Origin: CAUYUA01 sp963575675
Lineage (GTDB): Bacteria > Pseudomonadota > Alphaproteobacteria > Azospirillales > Azospirillaceae
Length of the DNA stretch: 19,228 bases
Assembly: GCA_963575675.1 (NCBI GenBank)
Contig: CAUYUA010000249.1
Location: 1-19,228 of the forward strand
Reading direction: 5' to 3'
The stretch's first letter is position 1; the number at the start of each line of letters is the position of its first letter. Made by a program: the position numbers and the translations under genes. Of the stretch, positions 1 through 8,520 are shown piece by piece. The notes beneath the pieces are model-generated. The model did no database searches. It was not told the origin of the DNA and was given only the letters and a program-made list of their open reading frames with translations.

Positions 1-2408
1 GAACCCAGGCTATATCAACCGTGGTCGGCCTGCAAACCGCGCTTGACGGCAAACAGGCGCTGGATGCGACATTGACGGCGTTGGCAGGAGCCACCGGAAC
101 CGGCGTGCTGACCTTTTCCGCTGCCGACGTCGTCGTGGTTGTCGCAATTGGCGCAACAAACGCAACCGACATTCTCAATCGTCAGGCCGGTGATGGGCGG
201 TATTTGGTGCTGTCGACCACCTCAACTCAGGACGGTTACTTTGGCGATGTTTATCTCAAAGACGACACCAACCCGTCTCAGTATTTGAAACTGACTAACG
301 CGCAAGACCTGAGTGCTGCGCGGACGCTGTCGATCTCTACCGGAGACGCCGACCGAACTCTGACCATCACCGGCAACGCCACAATCTCTGGGACCAACAC
401 CGGCGATCAGACCATTGCTTTGACGGGGGATGTGACGGGCTCAGGAACCGGGTCGTTTACAGCGACGCTTGCGAACTCCGGGGTTGCCGCCGGAACCTAC
501 AACAACAGCGCCACCGCCGTCACTCCGTTGACCGTCGACGCCAAAGGTCGAATCTCCGCCGTCGGTTCCTCAGTCACGATTACTCCGGCATGGTCGTCGA
601 TCACCGTAAAACCGACCACGCTGTCGGGGTACGGCATCACCGATGCTCTATCATCATCGACAACCTCAACCCAGGACGGCTATTTCGGAGACGTTTACCT
701 CAGAGACGACACAAGCTCATCCCATTATCTAAGGGTCACCAACGCACAGGACTTAACCGCAAATCGGACGCTGTCGGTTTCCACCGGAGATGCGGATCGG
801 ACTCTGACCATCACCGGAAACGCCACGATCTCCGGGACCAACACCGGCGATCAGACCATCGCCACAATTTCTGGGTTGCAAACGGCGCTCGACGGAAAAG
901 CGCCGCTCGCGTCACCGAGCTTTACCGGAACCGCTTCTTATATCGGCGGAACCTACGCGCAGCGCGTCGAATGCATCCAATTCCGAACCTCGGATTACGG
1001 AACCGGCAAACCGTACATCTTCCTCAAGCCCGGAGCATCCGCTCCAGACTGGATAATCGGAACCTGGGACGGATCGGCGAGTCCGGGAAACATCACCTTC
1101 CAATGCGCCTCGATCAGCGGGCCGACGCCGAGCGTCGGCGACAACTCGACAAAGTTCGCCACCACCGCATTCACAGAAGCTTCTATTTCTTCACTACAAA
1201 CGTCTCTTTCAATCGTCGCGACATCGGGCGCCTATTCCGACCTTTCCGGAAAACCGACGCTCGGAACAGCGGCGGCAAAAGACGTCGCCACCAGCGGAAA
1301 CGCTTCTTCAACTCAAGTCGTTAAAGGAGACGACAGTCGTCTAACCGACGCTCGCGCGCCGACAACGCATTCTCACGACGCATCGGCTATGAACACAGGA
1401 ACCATCGACATTGCTCGCCTGCCGGTGGCTTCTTCCGGAACCAGCAGCGCGTCCCACGTTGTTCGAGCCGACGACAACAGATTGGGGCGGGAGTATTTAC
1501 GAAACGCCGTCATCAATGGTTGCTGTCGAGTCACGCACCGCGCCATGAAGACGTTGACCGGAGCCTGGCAATATGGAGAAGTCGATTTGTTCGCAGTTCG
1601 CGCCGATGGAAGCCCAACGGCGGGAACAATCCGTCAAACCGATCCTGCGGGATACAACCTCTCTCCCGGAGCGTGCAGTTGCGCCGTGTACGCCGCGACG
1701 TTGGGAACCGGCGGAGCAGTGTTCTGGAGACATCGCATCGAAGCCCGAGACGCCGCTCGATTGCGCAATAATCCGGCAACAGTTTCTCTTAACGTGTTCC
1801 ATAACGTGGGATCGACAATAAACTACACTCTGACGATCAACAAAGCGACCGCCTTCAACGACTTTTCCAGCGTCACACAAATCGCAATAGGATCGCCTGT
1901 GGCGGTTCCAACATCGAATTATGTGTCTCTATCCTTGACGGCTTCAGCTATGGGCGACACAACAAATGGCCTCGAAATCATTATACAAGCCGATTGCGGC
2001 GCGATCACAGGTCGCTCTCTTTACATCGGAGACGTGCAACTCGAACCCGGATCGGTCAAAACAGCCTTCGAACGACGGCCCATGGCTCTTGAAACACAAC
2101 TGGTCAATCGTTTCTTGAGAACCTGTTCCGGTCTGATCGGCAAGGCAAACTCCGCCAGCAATATACAAGTTCCTCTCTCACATCCAGGAATGAGAGCGGC
2201 TCCGACCTATGAAGCAACCGCAGCGTTGGCGTTCACCGACGCCGTGACAACAGATTTCACTCAATCTCAAGCCAGCATAACACAGCTTCACGAGAACGCC
2301 ACGGACGGAGGACGAGTCTCTTGCGGTTATTTCTCCGGACTCACGTCCGGAAGCATTTTGATCCAACGCGGAACCGGCGGCGTCATCCTCGCATCGGCGG
2401 AGTTGTAA
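1..2408 (+). CDS. Phage tail fibre protein, 5'-truncated by the window edge
   Basis: The reading frame is open to the left edge (first full codon at 3), so the true start lies outside the window; the GTG at 21 is only the first possible start inside it. The protein is rich in Ser, Thr, Gly and Ala and carries repeated tail-fibre motifs such as SGLQTALDGK and TITGNATISGTNTGDQT. A block of about 66 residues occurs twice with 148-codon spacing. From about nt 1491 the style changes to a C-terminal receptor-binding-type domain beginning EYLRNAVINGCCRV and ending near IGDVQLEPGSVKTAFERRP, a segment common at the ends of phage fibres and related to carbohydrate-binding jelly rolls. It probably forms a trimeric fibre that contacts the host surface. 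It is followed after 3 nt by the tailspike-like gene, so the two are probably co-transcribed. The tail-fibre call is secure; the receptor is unknown. Confidence 0.85.
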   Translation, partial: TQAISTVVGLQTALDGKQALDATLTALAGATGTGVLTFSAADVVVVVAIGATNATDILNRQAGDGRYLVLSTTSTQDGYFGDVYLKDDTNPSQYLKLTNAQDLSAARTLSISTGDADRTLTITGNATISGTNTGDQTIALTGDVTGSGTGSFTATLANSGVAAGTYNNSATAVTPLTVDAKGRISAVGSSVTITPAWSSITVKPTTLSGYGITDALSSSTTSTQDGYFGDVYLRDDTSSSHYLRVTNAQDLTANRTLSVSTGDADRTLTITGNATISGTNTGDQTIATISGLQTALDGKAPLASPSFTGTASYIGGTYAQRVECIQFRTSDYGTGKPYIFLKPGASAPDWIIGTWDGSASPGNITFQCASISGPTPSVGDNSTKFATTAFTEASISSLQTSLSIVATSGAYSDLSGKPTLGTAAAKDVATSGNASSTQVVKGDDSRLTDARAPTTHSHDASAMNTGTIDIARLPVASSGTSSASHVVRADDNRLGREYLRNAVINGCCRVTHRAMKTLTGAWQYGEVDLFAVRADGSPTAGTIRQTDPAGYNLSPGACSCAVYAATLGTGGAVFWRHRIEARDAARLRNNPATVSLNVFHNVGSTINYTLTINKATAFNDFSSVTQIAIGSPVAVPTSNYVSLSLTASAMGDTTNGLEIIIQADCGAITGRSLYIGDVQLEPGSVKTAFERRPMALETQLVNRFLRTCSGLIGKANSASNIQVPLSHPGMRAAPTYEATAALAFTDAVTTDFTQSQASITQLHENATDGGRVSCGYFSGLTSGSILIQRGTGGVILASAEL
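219..860 (+). repeat. Internal 198-bp direct repeat in the tail fibre gene, offset 444 bp
   Basis: Copy 1 (219-416) and copy 2 (663-860) both encode TSTQDGYFGDVYL, then a variable stretch, then TNAQDL, STGDADRTLTITGNATIS and GTNTGDQT. The offset of 444 bp equals 148 codons, so the frame is kept. The copies differ at scattered, mostly silent or conservative positions, which points to an old duplication under selection rather than a fresh one. Confidence 0.85.
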
Positions 2409-2411
2409 TCC

Positions 2412-3923
2412 ATGGCTCGCATCGACGACATTCTTCTTAACGGCGTCGCCGTTTCCAAAATGGATTTGCGCCGGTATCTCGGTTCTCGCGAAATCGCAAC
2501 GCCCGCCGATTATGGCGGCGTCGAAGGCGGAATTGTTGATTGCTCAACGGCTTTTGCTGCGGCGTTTGCCGCGAATAAAGCCGTGTTCGTTCCCCCAGGA
2601 ACTTGGCGAATTAGCGCGCCCATTGTTCTGAACTATGGACAGTCGCTGTTCGGCGTCGGCGACGCTTCCGTCATTCAGGCTCGCGAAGCGCCCTGGGACG
2701 GAACCGCTTTGCCGAGCTATCCGTCCGACTTCAACGCAATCGAAATCCAGGACGGCTATTGCGCCGTGCGTGATCTGAAAATCGTCGGCGGATCGTCGGG
2801 CGTTAAGCTGTTCGGCGTCGCCGGACCATGCGTCAGAAACCTGATCGAAAATCTAACGATCTGGGACGCCCGCGTCGGCGTCACGCTCGACGGCGACGAT
2901 AATCCAGACAAACCCTGTTATTGGAACAGCTTTGCCCGCATTCTAATCGCCCGCCCAAGTCTTCACGGCGTGTTGTTGACCGTCTCGACAACCGGCGATA
3001 CGCCCAACGCCAACAAATTCAACGATGTTCGTGTTTATTCACTGTCCGCGCCGATGACAGGCTGCGGATTCTTTCTGTCCACCGCTCGTTACAACAACTC
3101 GTTCATCGATTGCGAAGCCAACGTCCATTCGTCGGCGGAAGCCTGCTTGCGGCTCGGAGCCATGACCAGCGAGACCAGGATTCTGAACTTTTACGCCGAG
3201 TGCTCCGGAGCCGTTCCCGGAATCAGGATCGATAACGGCTCAACCAACACCACGATCATCGGTCTGTTCTCGGCAACAGGCGGCGCTCCCATATGGGACA
3301 CAAGTTCGAGCCGTCAATATTCCGCCTTCGACGCCGGGTATCCAGCGACGGCTCTGTTGAAGCAAACAACCATTACGGATTTAACCGTCGAAGGCTTATC
3401 CTACGCGACACGGTTTGTCGAAGGACAGACTCAGGTGACGCCGGATTTCTCCGTCGCTCCGATGTGGTTGGTCAGCGCCTACGCCAGTGCGGTTCAGGTT
3501 GTTTTGCCCTTGCCGAACACTTGCCCAGGCCGATACGGAATCATCAAAAAAACCGACAACACCTCAAGAACCGTTACCATAACGCTGCCGTCCGGATCAG
3601 GACCAGACAACAACGCCGTCGTTCTTCGAGCCTACGGAGACTTCGTTTCAATCCTTTCAAACGGTTCATCCTGGTTCATTACGTCTCGGCATTACAACAC
3701 GCCGATCGGCGGTTGGGCAAATCCTGGTGGAACAGGGTTCAATCGAGGCGACTTCAATGCCGACGACATCTCAAATGTCGGGTTTGCCTATGATCGAAAC
3801 GTCGTCAACGACATCAATTACCGACTTCAATCGACGCGCCAAGTTCTTCTAGCACTGATCCATGATCTAAAAACAAAAGCGATCACTGCCGACAATCGAC
3901 GCGCCAAGTTCTGCGAGCACTGA
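2412..3923 (+). CDS. Phage tailspike-like protein with pectate-lyase-type beta-helix
   Basis: Starts ATG with GGAG 9 nt upstream (2399-2402), 3 nt after the tail fibre stop. The N-terminus (MARIDDILLNGVAVSKMDLR) is a short head-binding or attachment segment. It is followed by PADYGGVEGGIVDCSTAFAA and VFVPPGTWRIS, the standard opening of a pectate-lyase superfamily beta-helix in phage tailspikes. The middle (residues about 100-330) has the short, Asn- and Gly-rich repeating strands of a parallel beta-helix. Such proteins often cleave or bind host surface polysaccharide; I cannot name catalytic residues, so enzyme activity is unproven. The C-terminus is altered: a 65-bp tandem duplication pushes translation out of frame, so the protein ends RAKFCEH. 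Deleting one copy would restore an end reading STRQVLRALILDLKTKGIIAD with a stop at 3959-3961. Tailspike or fibre-like role is likely; the exact target is unknown. Confidence 0.8.
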   Translation: MARIDDILLNGVAVSKMDLRRYLGSREIATPADYGGVEGGIVDCSTAFAAAFAANKAVFVPPGTWRISAPIVLNYGQSLFGVGDASVIQAREAPWDGTALPSYPSDFNAIEIQDGYCAVRDLKIVGGSSGVKLFGVAGPCVRNLIENLTIWDARVGVTLDGDDNPDKPCYWNSFARILIARPSLHGVLLTVSTTGDTPNANKFNDVRVYSLSAPMTGCGFFLSTARYNNSFIDCEANVHSSAEACLRLGAMTSETRILNFYAECSGAVPGIRIDNGSTNTTIIGLFSATGGAPIWDTSSSRQYSAFDAGYPATALLKQTTITDLTVEGLSYATRFVEGQTQVTPDFSVAPMWLVSAYASAVQVVLPLPNTCPGRYGIIKKTDNTSRTVTITLPSGSGPDNNAVVLRAYGDFVSILSNGSSWFITSRHYNTPIGGWANPGGTGFNRGDFNADDISNVGFAYDRNVVNDINYRLQSTRQVLLALIHDLKTKAITADNRRAKFCEH

Positions 3924-3958
3924 TCCTTGATCTAAAAACAAAAGGGATCATTGCCGAT
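3829..3958 (+). repeat. 65-bp imperfect tandem duplication at the tailspike 3' end
   Basis: Copy 1 (3829-3893) and copy 2 (3894-3958) both start AATCGACGCGCCAAGTTCT and run to GCCGAC or GCCGAT. They differ at only a handful of positions. Because 65 is not a multiple of three, copy 2 is read out of frame and a stop (TGA) appears at 3921-3923 inside it. Read in the copy 1 frame, copy 2 ends cleanly at TAA 3959-3961. Confidence 0.9.
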
Positions 3959-3961
3959 TAA

Positions 3962-4264
3962 GGAAGACGCGCCGATGGCGGCGAGCGATGCTCAAGCCTG
4001 CCGTCGGTGCGATCTTTAATCAAAACGCGGCGGGATCGACCTTTCGGAATCCTCAACGCCGCGCGGGCGGGCCTATTGCGCTCGCGCACTGATGGGCTCC
4101 GGCGGTTCGCCGCCATTCCCATCGCCGCTCTTGATCCGTTCCCAGCAACGGCGTCTCCTGCGGTCCCGGCGCTTCTCGGATCCCGGTCTCCATGATTCTA
4201 TTTGAACCGTTTGGATGGTCGGAGATACTCTCGGCAAAATAGCGCTGTTTGTCCAGGCGAAAAT
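3962..4264. other. Intergenic stretch between prophage genes and recD2 remnant
   Basis: About 300 bases, GC-rich. The frames open here (for example 4007-4195 on the plus strand) have no recognisable motif and arginine/alanine-rich composition typical of chance GC-rich frames. I see no tRNA, no attachment repeat and no convincing promoter. The only clear structure is the hairpin at 4101-4114. Confidence 0.5.
4101..4114 (+). other. GGCGG-TTCG-CCGCC hairpin with UUCG-type loop
   Basis: A perfect 5-bp stem closed by a TTCG loop. No run of T follows, so it does not qualify as an intrinsic terminator. It could be an RNA processing or stability hairpin, or chance in GC-rich DNA. Confidence 0.35.
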
Positions 4265-4666
4265 ATGAACGCTCCATCCGACGCCGGTCAGGATTCTCTT
4301 GCGGGCTTGGTCGAACGGGTCACGTTTCACAGTCCCGAAACGGGATTCTGCGTTCTTCGCGTGAAGACGCGCGGTCATCGCGATTTGATTACCGTGGTCG
4401 GTTCGGCGGCTTCGGTTCAGGCCGGAGAATACGTCACGGCGACCGGAAAGTGGTTCAATCATCGTGAACATGGCCTACAGTTTCAAGCTTCTTTTCTCAA
4501 AACAATGCTGCCGACCTCGTTGGAAGGGATCGAGAAATACTTGGGCAGCGGCATGATCAAGGGGATCGGGCCGCATTTCGCCAAGAGGCTGGTGAATGTT
4601 TTCGGCGAGACGGTCTTCGACATTATAGAGCTGGAACCGGCGCACGCAATCATGCTGTTTCTGTAG
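4265..4666 (+). pseudogene. recD2: RecD2-like helicase, N-terminal fragment only
   Basis: The 133-residue product matches the N-terminus of RecD2/YrrC-type SF1B helicases. An OB-like segment (LAGLVERVTFHSPETGFCVLRV, then ITVVGSAASVQAGEYVTATG and NHREHGLQFQA) is followed by the start of the helix-hairpin-helix region (GIEKYLGSGMIKGIGPHFAKRLVNVFG). The family normally continues for several hundred residues with the RecA-like motor domains. Here similarity stops after about IIELEPA (nt 4634) and the frame ends 10 codons later, so the Walker motifs are absent and the fragment cannot be a helicase. The start at 4265 is preceded by AGGCGA; the frame is also open 21 codons upstream but without family-like sequence. 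The break marks the left edge of the AT-rich defence island and is probably a recombination junction. Family call is strong; function is lost. Confidence 0.75.
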
Positions 4667-5230
4667 ATCGGGCAGAAGAAGGTTGTCGCCATCGCGTGCG
4701 TGGAGCAAAGGATCGGTAGGGTGTCTGAATTTTAAGGGAGCTTGCACGGGCTCTATGTTGCTCGGTTTGCCGGGGAAAGTTTGGTGCTCCACTTTAACCG
4801 AGAGAGTCGATGGTCGCGCATCGGATTTGTATTCCAGAAATAGAAGGTGACATTAGTGTCTGGCAGTGCTACATTCGCCCCAAGGGAATGCTCGGATTGA
4901 TGACCTTGTCTGAAGTGAATGTCGCGGTCACCGTTTGAGCTGAAGCTGACCGAAGCTTCATTGCGCTTGGGTTGAGCTGGTGTCTGTTGTGGCTCTGGTT
5001 CTATCGAGAGCAACGAGAAAATGTGTTTTTTCTGCTGGCACATCTTTTTTTGGACGCGTTTCCTCTTCTTTTGCGCGCCGTGCGCGACCTGTAAAGCTGA
5101 TCATCCCGAGCCACACATCAAAGGATTCGCTGACGATGACCGCATCTCCTTAGACGCCCCCATGATAGCGCCAAAACAACAATTAACGCCACAAGAGCCA
5201 TTTTCTTTGTTAAATGAGGAGATATTGAGC
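4667..5230. other. Island-edge stretch without a convincing gene
   Basis: About 560 bases between the recD2 break and the rdrA start. One plus-strand frame stays open from about 4660 to 4852 and encodes a peptide containing CLNFKGACTGSMLLGLPGKV that ends SDLYSRNRR. It has no start I trust and I do not recognise it, so it may be the remnant of a lost gene. The frame of rdrA is open back to 5021, encoding a Cys/Phe/Trp-rich stretch, but this lacks a ribosome binding site and looks non-coding. No terminator or repeat is seen. Confidence 0.4.
5216..5221 (+). promoter_or_regulatory. Ribosome binding site choosing the rdrA start
   Basis: GAGGAG lies 9 nt before the ATG at 5231. The alternative in-frame starts at 5021 (ATG) and 5162 (ATG) have no comparable purine-rich site, so 5231 is preferred. 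Confidence 0.6.
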
Positions 5231-6799
5231 ATGAAAAAGGAAATCTTAATAGACCTTAACAATTATTCTTCCGACCCAAAGAAAGTGGATGACAAGTATT
5301 TGTTTCAGCAAGAAGCAATGGATCGGGCCAAGAATTTAATCGCTCGTTTGATTGAAGAGAAAAATCTGAACAACAGAGAATATCGCGTCCACAATTCAAT
5401 TACCGTTAATGGTGGCCGCGGCAGTGGCAAAACAATGTTTATGTTGAATTTGATTAAAACATTACAGAACCCAGAAGAAGATGCATTAAAAGGGGTTGAG
5501 ATCGTACCGACGATTGATCCGACTTTAATCGAAAACAAAGAAAATATTGTTCTTACAGTCTTGGCGCGTATTTATGAAATATGTCAAGATAAGAACGGGC
5601 AATGTCGTTGTCCTCCACAGGGAGGCGATGATGATAAAGCCTTTGCGAAAGTTGAAACCACTCTGAAAGATTTATCTTCCGGCCTAAGCCTGTTGGATGG
5701 CGTTGGAAAGAAGGAATATTATGGAGACGAATGGAGCGACTCAAACTACGTTGTTCGTCGAGGCATGCAGGCAGCGATACAAGGTGTAAAGCTAGAAGAA
5801 AAAATCCATCGCTTTGTCAGTGATGCGCTTGAATATCTCAAGAAAAAGGCATTTTTGCTTGTCTTTGATGACATTGACACGCAATTTCTCCGAGGGTGGC
5901 CGGTTCTTGAGGCTATTCGGAAATATTTTACGACGCCTAAAATTATCGTCCTGTTATCGGGCGATTTAGGGCTTTATAATAAACTTGTTCGGTGCCAACA
6001 ATTTGAAAACTTCGGAGAAATGATGCTTCGGTATGATCGACCGTCGCATGAATATCATGCTCTGGACACCAAAACTTGGGGGTCAGATCAGATCATTCGG
6101 ATGGTTGATCGTTTGACGGAACAATACATCATTAAAATCTTAAAGCCAGAAAATCAGCTGCGCTTGTTAACATTGGGATATATTGATCGTTTTCAGAAAG
6201 ATTCCCGTCCACTAAAGGTTTGTTATGGTAATTATAAAGGAGATGATGGCGAAGAAATAAAAGATAATATTGATTTGGAAAATGTATTGCAAAAGATCAT
6301 TCAATTTGTCTTTTGCACAGAAAAAGAATTCTCTATTTATAAAGAGGCAATTCTTGAGCAGCCTGTTAGGGCTGTAATCCAGTTTTTGGTGGGGGCACGT
6401 GATCTGCTTGCATGCCAAAAGGGGAGTTTTCCTGCAAGTGAAGCTCAGGTGTTTGCTGATCGACTCGTCAGTGTTTTTTCCGCATCATTGTATCAGTATG
6501 GCCTTGATCCGCAAATTATTAGTCGAGCGACACCGCATGGCTTGATTGACCAATTGCTGACTTGGCTCTCTGAGGCAAGAGTTTGGAACAGCGGCTACCA
6601 TCTGAAGCCGACATACGCCGACAACTCACTAAATCAAGTGGCTATGGTTCTGGGGGCGTATTTTACCCGCAAGGTTAACCAATCATTGTCCGATGCATTG
6701 GACTATATGTTAAAGATTGTCTGGACTCGTGAACTCATCTTTTCTCTTTCTAACGGAAAAAAGCGCTCTCTTCCTAATGAGGATGCACCTTCTCGGTAA
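5231..6799 (+). CDS. rdrA: RADAR-type ATPase RdrA-like, N-terminal piece (ends at in-frame TAA)
   Basis: 522 residues from the preferred ATG. Residues 61-68 are a Walker A loop (GGRGSGKT) preceded by SITVNG, and residues 209-216 are a Walker B strand (LLVFDDID). A sensor-1-like strand (IIVLLSGD) follows about 30 residues later. This is the order of an AAA+/STAND P-loop ATPase. The gene leads an operon-like set whose last member is an RdrB-like adenosine deaminase, and the ATPase-plus-large-deaminase pair is the hallmark of the RADAR anti-phage system, in which RdrA rings work with RdrB. The name rests on that pairing and on the motifs, not on an alignment. The frame ends at TAA 6797-6799, but the very next codon continues open in the same frame to 8419, so this is probably one gene of about 1060 codons cut by a nonsense change. 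A frame-neutral alternative is two separately translated subunits. GC content is visibly lower than in the flanking phage and kinase genes. Confidence 0.75.
   Translation: MKKEILIDLNNYSSDPKKVDDKYLFQQEAMDRAKNLIARLIEEKNLNNREYRVHNSITVNGGRGSGKTMFMLNLIKTLQNPEEDALKGVEIVPTIDPTLIENKENIVLTVLARIYEICQDKNGQCRCPPQGGDDDKAFAKVETTLKDLSSGLSLLDGVGKKEYYGDEWSDSNYVVRRGMQAAIQGVKLEEKIHRFVSDALEYLKKKAFLLVFDDIDTQFLRGWPVLEAIRKYFTTPKIIVLLSGDLGLYNKLVRCQQFENFGEMMLRYDRPSHEYHALDTKTWGSDQIIRMVDRLTEQYIIKILKPENQLRLLTLGYIDRFQKDSRPLKVCYGNYKGDDGEEIKDNIDLENVLQKIIQFVFCTEKEFSIYKEAILEQPVRAVIQFLVGARDLLACQKGSFPASEAQVFADRLVSVFSASLYQYGLDPQIISRATPHGLIDQLLTWLSEARVWNSGYHLKPTYADNSLNQVAMVLGAYFTRKVNQSLSDALDYMLKIVWTRELIFSLSNGKKRSLPNEDAPSR
6797..6799 (+). 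other. In-frame TAA splitting the rdrA frame
   Basis: Codons read GCA CCT TCT CGG TAA AAA CTT TTA GAA GAG. Replacing TAA by any sense codon gives a single uninterrupted frame from 5231 to 8419. The following codons (KLLEENLVNYLGL) look like an ordinary amphipathic helix, as expected inside a protein. Confidence 0.85.
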
Positions 6800-6835
6800 A
6801 AACTTTTAGAAGAGAATCTGGTCAATTATCTTGGT

Positions 6836-8419
6836 TTGCGCAGGATCGAAAAGATCAGCACCATTACTCGTCTTGCTGTTGTCGTCCAACGAAGCCAGCT
6901 TTCAAAAATTCAAGAAAAACCGATGCTTTTTGGGAGCATCGCCGTGGCGCGAACTGGGCGTTACCGTAGAAATGATATTCTTTTTACATTATATATGCGA
7001 TCCAATCAAGAAATAATGGAATTTGCAGATCAAAAAAGAGAGCAATATGCAGACAAGGCATTTAATAAACTATGTGGAGGGGAACAGGGAAGGAAACAGG
7101 AACGGAAACAGGAACGGGAACAGGGAAGGAAACAGGAACGGGAACAGGGAGGGAAGATCGATGAAACGATGAATTTCGGTATTATAAAATGGTGGGCGGA
7201 AGTTTTTCCTGTGTGTGAAGAACATAGAAAAGCAAAAGAAAAAGCAAAAGAAGGTGAATATATATCATGGCCTTTTTTTTATAATACAATAGGAAGCTTA
7301 CGTAGTATTTGCAACAATGGAATGAAGTATTTGTCTATGGCAGTCCTCTCTGTGAATGTTGAGGGGGAGACGCGCAGTTATCTATCGATTTTGACTTTGT
7401 TGGGCGCATTAGCGGAGTTGATTGCGGTTCAAAACGATAATGAGAACAAAAATTTTCGCAAAACCTTGAACCGTCTATCTCAAATTGGCACGTATCCCGC
7501 TTTTGATTGTCAACTTTCAGGTGAGGAGAAGGTCGTTGCTCCTACGTTTACACGTCCTCGTTTTGATCATGAGAATGATGATCGGGAAACAGGGGGCGGC
7601 ATCGTCATTGGCGAAAGTGGAAATTGTCTTGATCAGTATATGGGGCAATGGATAAAATTTGCGCAGTCTTTTAAAAAGATCAACTACTCCGTAGAATTTT
7701 ATGCAAGAGTCTTCTCTCGTCTTTATGACACTCTTGGTAATATGGACGAAGAGTTTACCGACAAAAATTTCTATGCCGGAACGGTGCTTCATCGCCAAAT
7801 TATTGCCCTATTCTATGCTGTGTTGGTAGAAGAAATTCTGGAAAAAGGAGATCAGATATCCACACAGGGGGAAGGTGAAAATATAGGTGGAAACGACGGA
7901 TTTGTTCTAGGGCATGACAATGTAACGATATCGGATGCGCTATTTTGGCGTAAAATACGGTTCGATTCGGAAACATCCATAAATCATAATATCTTCCCTC
8001 TTTTTTCCTTATTGTTCTCATGTCCGATGTTTTGTTTGTTTGTCGACCCAACATCAAAACATCACAGTGGGGGACCATTCTTGTTTGATTTGATGCTCAA
8101 ATCCTGGGATGTATGGATTGAAAAAGGTAGTAAATTATGTGAAGAGGAAGAGGGAGATAAAGAGGGAGATAAAGAGGGAGAGGAAAATATAAAGTATAAA
8201 ATGGCAAAAGCTATAGATTTAGATACAAAACAAGCGTATGGAGAAGGTCTGCCGATAAAACGCCGTGACGCGTTGCGTGTAAGATGCGTTTTCAGTAAGG
8301 AGAAATCGGTAGGTTTCGTTAATCTTTGGGCTCCGTTGCATTCTGTGATGATTCCGGGTAAGTGGCTAAGACCTATTTCCGTTAGCGATTTGGAGGCGAA
8401 GCGCTCGTCAGGGAGATAA
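6836..8419 (+). CDS. rdrA: RdrA-like C-terminal piece, same frame after the TAA
   Basis: This frame is the direct continuation of the upstream ATPase: no stop occurs from 6800 to 8417. The first start-like codon is TTG 6836, with AGAAGAGA some 20 nt upstream, too far for a good ribosome site; ATG 6923 is the next option. It has no P-loop or other motif I recognise. It is rich in charged residues and contains two low-complexity tracts made of 12-bp DNA repeats (7080-7158 and 8149-8180). I read it as the C-terminal half of RdrA, because the stop-to-start gap is fully open and the combined length fits a large RADAR ATPase. It could be expressed by reinitiation or readthrough, or be a dead remnant. 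An independent unknown subunit is possible but less likely. It ends about 100 nt before the deaminase gene. Confidence 0.6.
   Translation: MRRIEKISTITRLAVVVQRSQLSKIQEKPMLFGSIAVARTGRYRRNDILFTLYMRSNQEIMEFADQKREQYADKAFNKLCGGEQGRKQERKQEREQGRKQEREQGGKIDETMNFGIIKWWAEVFPVCEEHRKAKEKAKEGEYISWPFFYNTIGSLRSICNNGMKYLSMAVLSVNVEGETRSYLSILTLLGALAELIAVQNDNENKNFRKTLNRLSQIGTYPAFDCQLSGEEKVVAPTFTRPRFDHENDDRETGGGIVIGESGNCLDQYMGQWIKFAQSFKKINYSVEFYARVFSRLYDTLGNMDEEFTDKNFYAGTVLHRQIIALFYAVLVEEILEKGDQISTQGEGENIGGNDGFVLGHDNVTISDALFWRKIRFDSETSINHNIFPLFSLLFSCPMFCLFVDPTSKHHSGGPFLFDLMLKSWDVWIEKGSKLCEEEEGDKEGDKEGEENIKYKMAKAIDLDTKQAYGEGLPIKRRDALRVRCVFSKEKSVGFVNLWAPLHSVMIPGKWLRPISVSDLEAKRSSGR
7080..7158 (+). repeat. 12-bp-unit purine repeat inside rdrA 3' part
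   Basis: Variants of GGAACGGGAACA and GGAAGGAAACAG are tandemly arranged. The segment GGGAACAGGGAAGGAAACAG recurs 36 bp on (7080 and 7116) and starts again 24 bp later (7140). All steps are multiples of 12, so the frame survives gain or loss of units. It encodes repeats such as EQGRKQERKQER, a highly charged, probably disordered or helical linker. Confidence 0.85.
8149..8180 (+). repeat. Second 12-bp tandem repeat inside rdrA 3' part
   Basis: AGAGGGAGATAA occurs at 8149-8160 and 8161-8172, with a partial third copy after it. It encodes acidic repeats (EGDKEGDKEGEE). The unit length keeps the frame. Confidence 0.8.
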
Positions 8420-8520
8420 TAACACAGGGGGGGGCAATGAGGTGATTTAGCGTCTTAGTTAAATGAATTTTATGTGGCCATGTCACGGAAAATCCTAAAA
8501 TCGAGAATTTGGAGCGTCTT

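Noticed and set aside
590..1324. Long second plus-strand frame within the tail fibre gene
   Set aside because: It overlaps the well-supported fibre frame, is extremely Arg/His-rich and has no recognisable motif, so it is a frame shadow.
4101..4114. UUCG hairpin as a terminator of the phage tail operon
   Set aside because: No T-run follows and it lies about 140 nt beyond the last phage gene; kept only as a hairpin.
5021..5230. Upstream extension of rdrA beginning MCFFCWHIFF, possibly a membrane or Cys-rich N-terminus
   Set aside because: No ribosome site at 5021, composition unlike the rest of the protein, and a good GAGGAG site sits before 5231.
6797..6799. Programmed readthrough of the rdrA TAA
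   Set aside because: The downstream context (AAA CTT) is not a recognised strong readthrough signal, so I do not claim it; a nonsense change is simpler.
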